A stretch of 64,000 nt of DNA from Ostreococcus mediterraneus (GCA_012295225.1 WMKK01000022.1:186001-250000), one strand, 5' to 3'. Positions 25,801 to 35,614 are shown, counted from the first letter of the stretch. The notes: a model not told the origin generated them from the letters alone. Translations and numbers: made by a program.

Positions 25801-26099
25801 CGACACGCCGCCGCTACGCCGTCGCGCATGTTGTAATTCTAGACCCTGACACACCTTAAAAATGCACTCATTCTCAAGTCATTATTTTCATGAAAATTCA
25901 CGTTGAAGATGCACGAAATCACGCACACCACCGGCGACGCGATACTGCACGGCTGACGACGTACGAGGCGGCGTTGGAAAGCGCGCAAAAAGTTACAAAA
26001 TATACTCGCGAATCAGCGTCATCGATGCAGTCGTCGTGGCGTGAGACGCGCGCAAACACGAAAATTCACGTTTTACGCGATTTTTTTCGAAATCACAAG
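22831..26099 (+). mobile_element. Pogo-like DNA transposon 2, apparently intact
   Basis: 3269 bp. The left end CTAGGGTTTCCGAAAATAAA (22831) and the right end, inverted CTTGTGATTTCGAAAAAAA (to 26099), are imperfect inverted repeats, flanked on both sides by TA (22829-22830, 26100-26101). It carries one uninterrupted transposase gene. Both ends (about 22831-22960 and 25800-26099) recur in a 1374-bp internally deleted relative at 39820-41193. Confidence 0.85.
23072..25651 (+). CDS. Pogo/jerky-type DDE transposase 2
   Basis: 859 residues from the first ATG (MAPLRVRR); an in-frame GTG lies 18 codons upstream. Seen: basic N terminus; helix-turn-helix-like region around residues 185-260 (TAAHAVAELQRIGVRATQAF and later RLSQKTVLSCAKNFY); catalytic D1 in MWDESKLH (about 344), D2 in VICDGHYAHT (about 481), D3 in LLQGEDLYHFGVFK (about 517), with 35 residues between D2 and D3; basic C-terminal region with KARKRKTRR, possibly a nuclear signal. 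Known: the DG-x-H and LPPHxTHxLQ...GVFK signatures are those of DDE_1 transposases. No stop or frameshift; TA-flanked ends are present, so the element may be mobile. Confidence 0.9.
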   Translation: MAPLRVRRSESPTVSTARKGSKKSSSQTRTTFTAQDSPATLVDDAKDEHAQVTRDAREVAVAVLANRRRTAISGGAERKMNATSLFLHTASAARGLVRQNAFLNRVKRMMNDNAVKLEARSLVTEECATCGTDSDGSENTVHFIDELARTRHEERVRNPQPFFEEVVRSFSCGEITAAHAVAELQRIGVRATQAFLKRAKTCLVFGDNIPHYSECEDGRGRPGVLSEPYERQLAHMVKYYIRIGVRLSQKTVLSCAKNFYRDEHNADAPSNALGPAWFYRFLDRNGIDTTLYDPLDTLRVNSATEHNVRNFYERLARTAVKHGFAEWNPDFDENERSSQMIMWDESKLHRVFTFDEAKLLLAYEKGVRGVRILTINGEDNPRPSVTANDSFAASVMGCRNLAGEALAPYFVCNKNADVADDFDIPGTIMDTSTGKPQEAQWIRGTSKGSFDGFHFATWVIEHLVPCIPNVSPENPAIVICDGHYAHTVDEVLDTCAALGILMVLLPPHCTHLLQGEDLYHFGVFKGSYRVARAEAEAAIQLAAGWFIKMHTHEGVAASFGQREFWYAVRAAWEGAWTKEAVDKGLRMQGLVPFNRAPLWKHFPQHARVKPERSVPDAASLAQAAERCAERMSIPGAPGLRVIAGGDQSTFDMTFDGSAEAIARAPLNMDTLERLLGKVQNTNSELSAQDTGVIKQLILDAQKTITGKLVVPKARKRKTRRYDLVDEATAARVEANLATLKAAQDKRVKRKKREHDAAQDNCDARFTDNSKDIAFVDELRRSLEETGRLDKPLTRGQLMMAMRAKRIPLPQGPNLEFLRNKLKEVDEQLYDANMATIAQSNDQRHEKTRPAQSMPAETIS

Positions 26100-26139
26100 T
26101 ACATTAAAGTACGAACATCACACCCGCACCCTCGACGAC

Positions 26140-26383
26140 GATTGTCGTGTGGTTTCGCCGCTGATTTCAAACACTTTTGAACTCTCTGGTCACTCGATGT
26201 GAGCGTTAGTATACATGTCGTAGCGTCAATGATGGGACGCGCGCGACCGAGGGAGAAGCGTCATGACATCGGTGCACGCGGCGTCGGTGTGCACGGGCAT
26301 CGGCGGCGGCGATCTCGGGTTCTTCGCGCGCGCCGGTCGAGTGGCTCGGGTCCGAGTCGAACGCGCTGAGCGAAGGTACACCA
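26140..26383 (+). repeat. Leader module of array B (DNMT motif-I-like)
   Basis: GTGGTTTCGCCGCTGATTTC and GTCGTAGCGTCAATGATGGG match the other leaders. From the ATG at 26263 the frame reads HAASVCTGIGGGDLGFFARAG and then VRVERAER. The FxGxGGxDLGF-ARAG pattern followed by a VE is that of motif I (AdoMet-binding loop) of C5 DNA methyltransferases. The frame then passes into satellite and cannot encode an enzyme. Confidence 0.6.
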
Positions 26384-29300
26384 GGTCTCTGTGTGGTTTC
26401 AATGGCGTGTGGTCTTTCTCAAGGCGCGCAATCTCGACGCGCATAGGTGCACTCCGATGTGTATACGTGATTCCACTGCGTGGTGACACGCGCGCACGCG
26501 CGGGTGCCGCGCACGTGCGAGTTGTTGTGTCGGAATGTGGACCCTAGACGAAGCCGTCGCGCGCGTCCCCGCCGGTCTCTGTGTGGTTTCAATGTCGTGT
26601 GGGCATTCTTAAAGCGCGCAATCTCGACGCGCATAGGTGCACTCCGATGTGTATACGTGATTCCACTGCGTGGTGACCCGCGCGCACGCGCGAGTACCGC
26701 GCACGTGCGAGTTGGTGTGTCCAAATGTGGACCCTAGACGAAGCCGTCGCGCGCGTCCCCGCCGGTCTCTGTGTGGTTTCAATGTCGTGTGGGCATTCTC
26801 AAAGCGCGCAATCTCGACGCGCATAGGTGCACTCCGATGCGTATACGTGATTCCAACGCGTGGTGACCCGCGCGCACGCGCGAGTACCGCGCACGTGCGA
26901 GTTGTTGTGTCGGAATGTGGACCCTGGACGAAGCCGTCGCGCGCGTCACCGCCGGTCTCTGTGTGGTTTCAATGTCGTGTGGGCATTCTCAAAGCGCGCA
27001 ATCTCGACGCGCATAGGTGCACTCCGATGTGTATACGTGATTCCACTGCGTGGTGACCCGCGCGCACGCGCGAGTACCGCGCACGTGCGAGTTGTTGTGT
27101 CCAAATGTGAACCCTAGACGAAGCCGTCGCGCGCGTCCCCGCCGGTCTCTGTGTGGTTTCAATGTCGTGTGGTCTTTCTCAAGGTGCGCAATCTCGACGC
27201 GCATAGGTGCACTCCGATGTGTATACGTGATTCCACTGCGTGGTGACCCGCGCGCACGCGCGAGTACCGCGCACGTGCGAGTTGTTGTGTCCAAATGTGA
27301 ACCCTAGACGAAGCCGTCGCGCGCGTCCCCGCCGGTCTCTGTGTGGTTTCAATGTCGTGTGGGCATTCTTAAAGCGCGCAATCTCGACGCGCATAGGTGC
27401 ACTCCGATGTGTATACGTGATTCCACCGCGTGGTGACCCGCGCGCACGCGCGAGTACCGCGCATGTGCGAGTTGGTGTGTCCAAATGTGGACCCTAGACG
27501 AAGCCGTCGCGCGCGTCACCGCCGGTCTCTGTGTGGTTTCAATGTCGTGTGGGCATTCTCAAAGCGCGCAATCTCGACGCGCGCACGTGCACTCCGATGC
27601 GTATACGTGATTCCACCGCGTGGTGACACGCGCGCACGCGCGGGTGCCGCGCACATGCGAGTTGGTGTGTCCAAATGTGGACCCTAGACGAAGCCGTCGC
27701 GCGCGTCCCCGCCGGTCTCTGTGTGGTTTCAATGTCGTGTGGGCATTCTTAAAGCGCGCAATCTCGACGCGCATAGGTGCACTGCAATGTGTATACGTGA
27801 TTCCACTGCGTGGTGACACGCGCGCACGCGCGGGTGCCGCGCACGTGCGAGTTGTTGTGTCGGAATGTGGACCCTAGACGAAGCCGTCGCGCGCGTCCCC
27901 GCCGGTCTCTGTGTGGTTTCAATGTCGTGTGGGCATTCTTAAAGCGCGCAATCTCGACGCGCATAGGTGCACTCCGATGTGTATACGTGATTCCACTGCG
28001 TGGTGACCCGCGCGCACGCGCGAGTACCGCGCACGTGCGAGTTGGTGTGTCCAAATGTGGACCCTAGACGAAGCCGTCGCGCGCGTCGCCGCCGGTCTCT
28101 GTGTGGTTTCAATGTCGTGTGGTCTTTCTCAAGTCGCGCAATCTCGACGCGCGCACGTGCACTGCAATGTGTATACGTGATTCCACTGCGTGGTGACCCG
28201 CGCGCACGCGCGGGTGCCGCGCACGTGCGAGTTGTTGTGTCGGAATGTGGACCCTAGACGAAGCCGTCGCGCGCGTCCCCGCCGGTCTCTGTGTGGTTTC
28301 AATGTCGTGTGGGCATTCTTAAAGCGCGCAATCTCGACGCGCATAGGTGCACTCCGATGCGTATACGTGATTCCACTGCGTGGTGACACGCGCGCACGCA
28401 TAGGCTTCTCGCACGCGTGAGTTGTTGTGTCGGAATGTGGACCCTAGACGAAGCCGTCGCGCGCGTCGCCGCCGGTCTCTGTGTGGTTTCAATGTCGTGT
28501 GGGCATTCTCAAAGCGCGCAATCTCGACGCGCATAGGTGCACTCCGATGCGTATACGTGATTCCACCGCGTGGTGACGCGCGCGCGCGCGCGGGTGCCGC
28601 GCACGTGCGAGTTGTTGTGTCGGAATGTGGACCCTAGACGAAGCCGTCGCGCGCGTCGCCGCCGGTCTCTGTGTGGTTTCAATGTCGTGTGGGCATTCTT
28701 AAAGCGCGCAATCTCGACGCGCACGCGTGCACTCGAGTGCTTATACGCGATTCCAACGCGTGGTCACGCGCGCGCACGCATAGGCTTCTCGCACGCGTGA
28801 GTTGTTGTGTCGGAATGTGGACTATAGACGAAGCCGTCGCGCGCGTCCCCGCCGGTCTCTGTGTGGTTTCAATGTCGTGTGGACATTCTTAAAGCGCGCA
28901 ATCTCGACGCGCACGCGTGCACTCGAGTGCTTATACGCGATTCCAACGCGTGGTCACGCGCGCGCACGCATAGGCTTCTCGCACGCGTGAGTTGTTGTGT
29001 CGGAATGTGGACCCTAGACGAAGCCGTCGCGCGCGTCCCCGCCGGTCTCTGTGTGGTTTCAATGTCGTGTGGACATTCTTAAAGCGCGCAATCTCGACGC
29101 GCACGCGTGCACTCGAGTGCTTATACGCGATTCCAACGCGTGGTCACGCGCGCGCACGCATAGGCTTCTCGCACGCGTGAGTTGTTGTGTCGGAATGTGG
29201 ACCCTAGACGAAGCCGTCGCGCGCGTCCCCGCCGGTCTCTGTGTGGTTTCAATGTCGTGTGGACATTCTCAAAGCGCGCAATCTCGACGCGCACGCGTGC

Positions 29301-30183
29301 ACTCGAGTGCTTATACGCGATTCCAACGCGTGGTCACGCGCGCGCACGCATAGGCTTCTCGCACGCGTGAGTTGTTGTGTCGGAATGTGGACTATAGACG
29401 AAGCCGTCGCGCGCGTCCCCGCCGGTCTCTGTGTGGTTTCAATGTCGTGTGGACATTCTTAAAGCGCGCAATCTCGACGCGCACGCGTGCACTCGAGTGC
29501 TTATACGCGATTCCAACGCGTGGTCACGCGCGCGCACGCATAGGCTTCTCGCACGCGTGAGTTGTTGTGTCGGAATGTGGACCCTAGACGAAGCCGTCGC
29601 GCGCGTCCCCGCCGGTCTCTGTGTGGTTTCAATGTCGTGTGGACATTCTTAAAGCGCGCAATCTCGACGCGCACGCGTGCACTCGAGTGCTTATACGCGA
29701 TTCCAACGCGTGGTCACGCGCGCGCACGCATAGGCTTCTCGCACGCGTGAGTTGTTGTGTCGGAATGTGGACTATAGACGAAGCCGTCGCGCGCGTCCCC
29801 GCCGGTCTCTGTGTGGTTTCAATGTCGTGTGGTCTTTCTCAAGGCGCGCAATCTCGACGCGCACGCGTGCACGATAGTGTGAATGTGCAATTCTACCGCG
29901 TGGTGACGCGCGCGCACGCATAGGCTTCTCGCACGCGTGAGTTGTTGTGTCGGAATGTGGACCTTAGACGAAGCCGTCGCGCGCGTCCCCGCCGGTCTCT
30001 GTGTGGTTTCAATGTCGTGTGGTCTTTCTCAAGGCGCGCAATCTCGACGCGCACGCGTGCACAATAGTGTGAATGTGCAATTCTACCGCGTGGTGACGCG
30101 CGCGCACGCGCGGGTGCCGCGCACGTGCGAGTTGGTGTGTCGGAATGTGGACTATAGACGAAGCCGTCGCGTCGTCGCTGTCG
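26384..30183 (+). repeat. 190-bp satellite array B, 20 units
   Basis: Exact 190-bp periodicity from 26384 (26384, 26574, 26764 ... 29994), ending at the diverged GTCTCTGTGTAGTCC near 30186. Units fall into subtypes: 'GGGCATTC' units (26574-28670), 'GGACATTC' units with CACTCGAGTGCTTATACGC (28664-29800), and 'GGTCTTTC' units at both ends. The block from 28664 to 29803 consists of six almost identical units, alternating GGACCCTAGACG and GGACTATAGACG, which indicates a two-unit (380-bp) higher-order repeat. Not coding: frame changes every unit. Confidence 0.95.
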
Positions 30184-30309
30184 CCGTCTCTGTGTAGTCC
30201 TATATTCGTGTCGTCTTCATTCGCGGCTCTAAGCGATCCAGGAGCGCGCGAAATGTACAGAATTACATGTAAACTACGTACTACCAGTCTTCGCACGTCT
30301 CCTCGCGTT

Positions 30310-30771
30310 TCAGTCTTTTGCCTTGTGTTGCCTTCGTCGTCGTTCCTCGTATAGCTTGTGCTTCGTCAAGCACGTCGTGCACGTCTTTCTATTTTCCAAA
30401 AAGTACGTCATCGCGTCAAGATTATGCTTACAACTCGAGCAGAACTTTTTCTGCCTGATTGACGTTCCATTCGTCACTCGCGTGCTACTTGGAAACTTTA
30501 CTACCGCTCGGTCTTCGTCTCCTTCTTCGCACCGCGCGCGCTCGGCGTGGTTGTACGCGCTACTACCCTCGTGGTTTTCGAAGGAGTTATTTGTGACGTC
30601 TCGCGTGCCGAGATCGTTGATACCATCCGCAGTAACCGTGCGCGTCTCATCGTCGCATAACAGAGCGGCGATCGCCGTCGTCGTCGTCGCGGGTGTTCGC
30701 CGCATGCGCCTCGCTTTCCACCCCGACGCCTCGTCTAGTTCCACCCGTTTGCACGTCTTCCGTGAGTGCAC
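30310..30771 (-). CDS. CxxC zinc-finger protein, family member 3
   Basis: About 150 residues, nearly the same as member 1 but ending at QHKAKD. Motif KKFCSSCKHNLDAMTYFLEN / RKTCTTCLTKHKLYEERRRR. The frame begins without an ATG (GTG codon, HSRKTCKRVELDEASGWKAR); the first Met shared by the family is in RRMRRTP. TATATATG lies near 30870, on the 5' side. Downstream (left) it abuts satellite array B, as in all complete modules. Confidence 0.65.
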   Translation of the reverse strand: MHSRKTCKRVELDEASGWKARRMRRTPATTTTAIAALLCDDETRTVTADGINDLGTRDVTNNSFENHEGSSAYNHAERARCEEGDEDRAVVKFPSSTRVTNGTSIRQKKFCSSCKHNLDAMTYFLENRKTCTTCLTKHKLYEERRRRQHKAKD

Positions 30772-31114
30772 GCGCGAAACCCGACGACAATGACGACAAG
30801 AAAACCGCGAGTTAGCGTAGATACCTCACTGCTCGTTACCTAACAAACTCACACACGCGCCCCGTGCGTATATATATGTACTCAACACTCGCGAGCGCCA
30901 CAACTGTATACAAAGTCTCCTGGAGCGAGTAATGGTGCGCGCGTCGTCCCGACCGCTTCCGCACGCGTCGCAAAACACACAACGCACACGCGCCCAGCGC
31001 GGTGACGTGGGTGCTCTCGCGGCGCACGCACGCGCCCGTCTACCAACGCGCGCACGCGTGAGACAGATAGACACAGACACACACCACGTCGCTCGGTCGT
31101 CCATCGGCTCGTCG

Positions 31115-31182
31115 TATATCTCTGAGATATTTGAGGTATATCTCTGAGATACCAACATACCTCATATATCTCTGAGATATAA
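31115..31182. repeat. Triple ATATCTCTGAGATAT palindrome
   Basis: Three copies of the perfect palindrome TATCTCTGAGATA (at about 31117, 31138 and 31167) separated by TTGAGG and ACCAACATACCTCAT, which themselves form a larger inverted pair. It could be a DNA hairpin or binding site array. It lies where the zinc-finger 5' region passes into an R fragment. Confidence 0.7.
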
Positions 31183-31480
31183 CGCATGAATTGTCTCAAA
31201 AGTGTTCTTTGTGACATCGTTTGGAGTTGAATCAAGAAATATATCAGTTAATTTGTTGATGTTGGATCTCCCATCATATATGAATTCATTCCAATTCTTG
31301 GTTTGCGCACATTTTCTTTTGAGGCAGGATAATGCACCACATGTAATATCTCAAATGGATACTTGTGCGAAGGGTAGATTATTTTCTCCTCCTCTGTTGT
31401 TTCTGCGATTATCGCGTAAGTAGCATGTTTCGCAGTCTGCTACCGGTACATGACTTGACGACGTACCAACTTGGTATGAT
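31183..31480 (-). repeat. R-family repeat fragment (R3)
   Basis: TTGTCTCAAAAGTGTTCTTT, GTGACATCGTTTGGA and GTAATATCTCAAATGGATAC match the central part of R copies at 11070, 20180, 54240 and 62930. It is the shortest copy and sits immediately upstream of the K+ channel gene, so it may supply that gene's 5' flank. Confidence 0.65.
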
Positions 31481-31645
31481 TTGTTTAAAAACGTTCGTCT
31501 TGGATAGATATACTCGTACTCGTACAATATGTAACATACATCGACAAAAAATGTGCTCGTTGTGAGATTCTACCACGCCCCTGTATCTCCGGCCCGACGG
31601 ACGGTCACCCCCCCCCTGACACACACGCGCGCGCGCCGACGCCTG

Positions 31646-33505
31646 ATGAACGCCCACGACGGCGCCTCGCGCGTCGCATCTGTGTCGGACATAAAAGGCG
31701 TCGTCTGCGTCTTCGTCGAGACGGACGAGGACGACGATAACGACATCGTGGATTCGACCGCGACCCTTCGTGACTCTTCGCGGACGGGTCCGCCGAGTCG
31801 GAGTTCGACGATCGAACGAGGAGACATGTCTTTGAGGCGTCGGGCGCCTCGCGCGACGGCGTCGCATGATGTGCTTGGGTCGTTGGTTAAGTTGTTTTGG
31901 GCGACGTTGGGGATGATGGCGTTGAGTTGCGCGTTCGCGGGGGTGTTGTCTGTGTACGAAGCGCCGCTCGAGAAGGCGATGCGCGCGAGACGACGAGAGT
32001 CGATAGCGAGCGTGACAAAGATTATTACGGAGATGTTTGGATTTATTGATGACCCACTGACGCGCGGGTTGGAGGTTGACGACAACGAGCCGTCGTGCCA
32101 CGAGACGTATCGCGGGTACACACTCCCCGAAGTGACTGAGCATGGGAAAACGTTTGCTGGTGGGATCGATATGATTATTATTCCACATAACTTGCCTGGT
32201 GCGCAAGTGCCTGAAATATATAAGTTTAGTGACGCCGTGAGATGCGCTGGTCCGATGGAGGGTACATGCCGTTTGAACTGCATATTGGAAAAGCCGTCGG
32301 TGAAGCAAGTGGAGGCTTGCCGTTCGCGCGAACCATCGGCGCTGAATCCGACAATGTTCGATGACGATTGCTTGCGTAGTAGCAAAGACTGTCCAAACTG
32401 TCATATTTTGCGGAGACGAGTGAATGGTTTAGAGTATTGGGCCTTCGCACCGGAGCAAGATTTGAAAGTCGATTCTGTTCCTGTTCTCCAAGCAGATGAC
32501 CTGGATCCAAACGGAGAACGGTTCATGCAAGCTGCCGAATTATACGTGCTTTACAAATCTCGACAGGAAGCCAAAATTCCAGCGGTGAACTGGAACTTTT
32601 CTGGCGCATTTTATTTTGCATTCACTGTGTTTACGACTGTTGGATATGGCTCCTATCAACCAGTCACTATGGCATCCAAACTATGCTTGATCGTTTTTAT
32701 CATCCCAGCTATCTGCTTGTTTGGATTCGCATTCGCCCAACTCTCCGAGATTATGTTAGGCGTCGTGATGAGGGCACTTCGTGCGCTGGGATTGGCAAAA
32801 ATACGAATGAAAATCGAGACGTCACCGCACCAGTGGGCTAAAATGTTGCGAAAAATTGACGCAAATAACGACGGTGTGCTCACGCTGAAAGAAATTTTGT
32901 CAGGCACACAAGAAATGTTTTGTTCACTGGGCCTTATCGATGCAATCAATGCATCCTCCCGGACACTTGCTTCTAAACAACACTGGAATAAAATTCCACG
33001 TGAGAATCGCACTCTGACGGATACGAAAATCATTTCAGCGATGTTTGAAGAAGAGGATTTTGATGGTTCCGGTGAAATCGACATGATGCAGGGTATGGTC
33101 CTTATCTCCAAACTTGTGAAGCTATACGAAGCTAAAGAGGACGAACTCCAAGCTCGCGAAGAATTAGTAGCGGCTTTGTGTATCTTTTCACCCCTCCTCG
33201 TCGCCGCGGCGCTTGGATTTCAGGCCTTGGAAAAGCATGAAGGATTTCATTACTCCATCCTGGACACGTTTTATTTTTGCATAGTGAGTTTCACCACGGT
33301 CGGATTAGGCGACATTGCGCCTAGTCACGGCCCTAGCAAGATGTACTGGTACGCGTACATGATTCTCTCCTTGGGCACGCTCGCGTCAATAATATCCTCT
33401 ATCACGACTATCCTCATCTCGAAAAGGAAGCAGTCTCTCATATGGACAGCATACAAATCGGCGTCTCGGCAAACTCTAGCTCGGTCATCTTTGCACCACC
33501 GTTAG
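31646..33505 (+). CDS. Two-pore K+ channel with EF hands between the pores
   Basis: 619 residues from MNAHDGASR (frame is open about 30 codons upstream without ATG). Seen: acidic cytosolic N terminus; TM1 about 82-103 (FWATLGMMALSCAFAGVLS); a long Cys-containing loop; pore 1 TTVGYGSY at about 330; hydrophobic LIVFIIPAICLFGFAFAQL; EF hand DANNDGVLTLKE at about 405; EF hand DFDGSGEIDMMQ at about 471; TM3 AALCIFSPLLVAAALGF; pore 2 TTVGLGD at about 550; TM4 YMILSLGTLASIISSITTIL. Known: TxVGYGD-type loops are K+ selectivity filters, and plant TPK channels carry EF hands after pore 2. Here they sit in the inter-pore linker. Likely a Ca2+-regulated K+ channel of an internal or plasma membrane. Its first 1.58 kb is duplicated at 47.1 kb. 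Confidence 0.9.
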   Translation: MNAHDGASRVASVSDIKGVVCVFVETDEDDDNDIVDSTATLRDSSRTGPPSRSSTIERGDMSLRRRAPRATASHDVLGSLVKLFWATLGMMALSCAFAGVLSVYEAPLEKAMRARRRESIASVTKIITEMFGFIDDPLTRGLEVDDNEPSCHETYRGYTLPEVTEHGKTFAGGIDMIIIPHNLPGAQVPEIYKFSDAVRCAGPMEGTCRLNCILEKPSVKQVEACRSREPSALNPTMFDDDCLRSSKDCPNCHILRRRVNGLEYWAFAPEQDLKVDSVPVLQADDLDPNGERFMQAAELYVLYKSRQEAKIPAVNWNFSGAFYFAFTVFTTVGYGSYQPVTMASKLCLIVFIIPAICLFGFAFAQLSEIMLGVVMRALRALGLAKIRMKIETSPHQWAKMLRKIDANNDGVLTLKEILSGTQEMFCSLGLIDAINASSRTLASKQHWNKIPRENRTLTDTKIISAMFEEEDFDGSGEIDMMQGMVLISKLVKLYEAKEDELQAREELVAALCIFSPLLVAAALGFQALEKHEGFHYSILDTFYFCIVSFTTVGLGDIAPSHGPSKMYWYAYMILSLGTLASIISSITTILISKRKQSLIWTAYKSASRQTLARSSLHHR

Positions 33506-33727
33506 ACAGTAAAAAGTTGATAATAATGCTTGCATTTGAAGCACATAGCGCACTAGAATCCTCAGAGTTTATCTAGAAAGTTCATAAGACTGGGAATGTC
33601 TACATGTACAACTAACTACACCTAGCGTTGTTATACCGCGGCTAAGAAGAACTTCGAACATGTATTTTGGGTTATTCGCGAAATTTTGAAATAAATATTC
33701 TGATATTTTGCACAATTCACTTAAATT

Positions 33728-34405
33728 TTGAAAGGGCGTGTGCCCACGAAATGCTTTTACAACGCAACCGAGCCCAAGCTTGAACGACTACACTATTCGA
33801 AACCACGCACGCGAGGCGTCACAACAGCACGCGATCGAAGGCTTGAGCGTTCAAATGGCACAATCGAAGTGCGCACACATCACATGACGCCTCAATCGTC
33901 TCAACCTCTGCAGCAGGTGTTGCGCTTTTACATGACGACGACGGATGTTGATACCTCAACTAGTCCGCTTGAAGAAACCGTTCCAGCACGACAGTGTCGC
34001 ACTGAGCACGAAACACGCGCGATACCAGCGAGTACGAAACATGCGATCACATTCGACGACGAAGAAAACGTGAAAGAAACAAGCGCTCTTGGGTTTGTTC
34101 GACGAGTATTTTATGTTCAGTCGCGTGTTGAAAGAGTAGCGTCATTCGCGCACGAAACGTCGCCTTTTACACAGTCTAAAGGAAAGATTTCTAATAATCC
34201 GTGTGCGGATGTCGCGCGTGAGACGTATCGCGGGGTGTGGACAGATGAGTTGCACGGTACGTTTGTTCGCGCGGTGAGTCTATTGGGGGGTGCGCACAAA
34301 GCGACACCGATGGCGGTGAAGAACGTTATGAATGTGCCGGGTTTGACGCGAAACGCCGTGTCCAAGCGTTTACAAACGTATCGGGCTAAGAGTTTTACTC
34401 ACTAA
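33728..34405 (+). CDS. GARP-family (Myb-like) transcription factor
   Basis: 225 residues if read from the TTG at 33728; the first in-frame ATG is at about 33884 (MTPQSSQPLQQ), giving about 174 residues. The C-terminal 55 residues (RGVWTDELHGTFVRAVSLLG, then A-TPMAVKNVMNVPGLTR, then NAVSKRLQTYRAK) match the GARP DNA-binding domain of plant ARR-B, PHR and KANADI proteins (WTxELHxxFVxAV...LGxxxATP...MxVxGLT...V.S.LQ.YR). SHLQKYR is changed to SKRLQTYR. No receiver domain and no coiled coil seen. Nuclear DNA-binding protein; targets unknown. It lies 222 bp after the channel gene on the same strand. Confidence 0.8.
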   Translation: MKGRVPTKCFYNATEPKLERLHYSKPRTRGVTTARDRRLERSNGTIEVRTHHMTPQSSQPLQQVLRFYMTTTDVDTSTSPLEETVPARQCRTEHETRAIPASTKHAITFDDEENVKETSALGFVRRVFYVQSRVERVASFAHETSPFTQSKGKISNNPCADVARETYRGVWTDELHGTFVRAVSLLGGAHKATPMAVKNVMNVPGLTRNAVSKRLQTYRAKSFTH

Positions 34406-35152
34406 GCGAGTGGTGAGAGATTAATTTCATTACAACCCGGCGACGGTATGGGGAGATATTTATCGAATGTCAATGTCATGGCACGCAGCGCGCGCATGTC
34501 CGCTTTGTTTACATCTGACAGCATTCAGTGAGTCGGATGTCAGCCACATGCTCGTCACCAAGGCAGCGCACCAGTATCTATCATCTGCGAACAAGTGTAG
34601 GCAGGTGGATCCATAACGCATTCACAACTTCTAACTCGAAAGGACCACTTAGCCCCTCCGTCAAAATCCGGAAATGGTTCTTTTTTTATCGACGTTTCAC
34701 GACTCGTCGAGCTCGAGGGACTCCTCTGAAGCTGTGTAATCAAAAACCAACTTGGTACCAGCTTTTGTTGGTACCGGTACCGTACCGGTATAAATTTACC
34801 CATATGTTAAGTACCAACGTTGGTACCGGTACTATGTACCAACAAAAATAAAATTCTACACAACAAAACTCATACAGATTAAGGATATGCAACTGGCTAT
34901 GTATATGGGATCCTCCTTCCATCGACACGCGCGGTGCGATCCCGCCTGTTGATTGGTGTCCCTGTTGGTGCTGGTTGTGCCCGCGTGCACGCGACGAGCG
35001 CTAACTACCGTCTAAAAGCATGCAGTATACCGTTTAAATGGCGTACGAGGTAATCTAGTGCGCTTACGCGCGCGCGCACGTGGCGCGGAGATGGTTTTGG
35101 ACACGTGCGCGCGGCGCGTGGGTCACCTCGTTGGACTGCGTACGCGCAGTCG
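34406..35152. other. Intergenic, repeat-rich; GGTACC palindromes
   Basis: No gene seen. At about 34750-34850 the text is built of overlapping GGTACC/ACCGGT palindromes (TTGGTACCGGTACCG, TACCGGTATAAATT, CCAACGTTGGTACCGG). One arm of a 21-bp inverted repeat (34710-34730) lies here; its partner is at 35927. Confidence 0.6.
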
Positions 35153-35614
35153 TCAACCTTCGAGTGCTCGCGACGGAGGTTTGTAGCGCGCCTCAGCGAA
35201 CATACGCTCGAAGAGCTTGGCACGCACTCGGGCGCGCTTGGCGTTGACTTTGTGCCTCTCTAGACACTCTCTGCACGTTTTCCTTCCGAGCACAAAATGT
35301 GTGCTGGTATCGCGATTTCGTTTACAACTGGTACAAAACGACGTGTCAAACGCCGCGTTTGCTGCACATCGTTGCGGCGCTTGATTTTGACTTTCATTTT
35401 CCGCGCGAAGCACTTCGCCGACGGTCCACGTGTAAAGGTCTTTGTCCAAGACGTCTGGGACAACGACCGTGGTGGCTTCTTCACACGTTGTCTCGGCGAC
35501 GCAAAAATCCGGCAACGGCGTCTTTGAACCTGTCCACGGTGATAATGTCGCGGTCCATTCACCATCACCACGCACCTGCGCGGACGCCACACACGACAGA
35601 CGCGGGGCACCCAT
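35153..35614 (-). CDS. CxxC zinc-finger protein, family member 4 (most divergent)
   Basis: 153 residues starting at a true ATG (MGAPRLSCVASAQVRGDGEW). Conserved module: SFCTSCKRNRDTSTHFVLGR, then KTCRECLERHKVNAKRARVR. The family spacing CxxC / about 18 / CxxC / HK is kept while most other residues differ, so the metal ligands and basic tail are what selection preserves. The N-terminal part has its own Cys and acidic residues (DFCVAETTCEE). It is not associated with a satellite array. Function unknown; nucleic-acid binding likely. Confidence 0.65.
   Translation of the reverse strand: MGAPRLSCVASAQVRGDGEWTATLSPWTGSKTPLPDFCVAETTCEEATTVVVPDVLDKDLYTWTVGEVLRAENESQNQAPQRCAANAAFDTSFCTSCKRNRDTSTHFVLGRKTCRECLERHKVNAKRARVRAKLFERMFAEARYKPPSRALEG

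Noticed and set aside
26384-30183. Many 60-130-residue open frames on both strands of the satellite
   Set aside because: The 190-bp period changes frame at every unit; the frames overlap each other on both strands and have no starts in common. Best explained as GC-rich satellite without coding function.
31409-32404. Long minus-strand frames opposite the channel gene (also 47015-47917)
   Set aside because: Arg/His/Leu-rich antisense frames over a clear channel gene; no domain.
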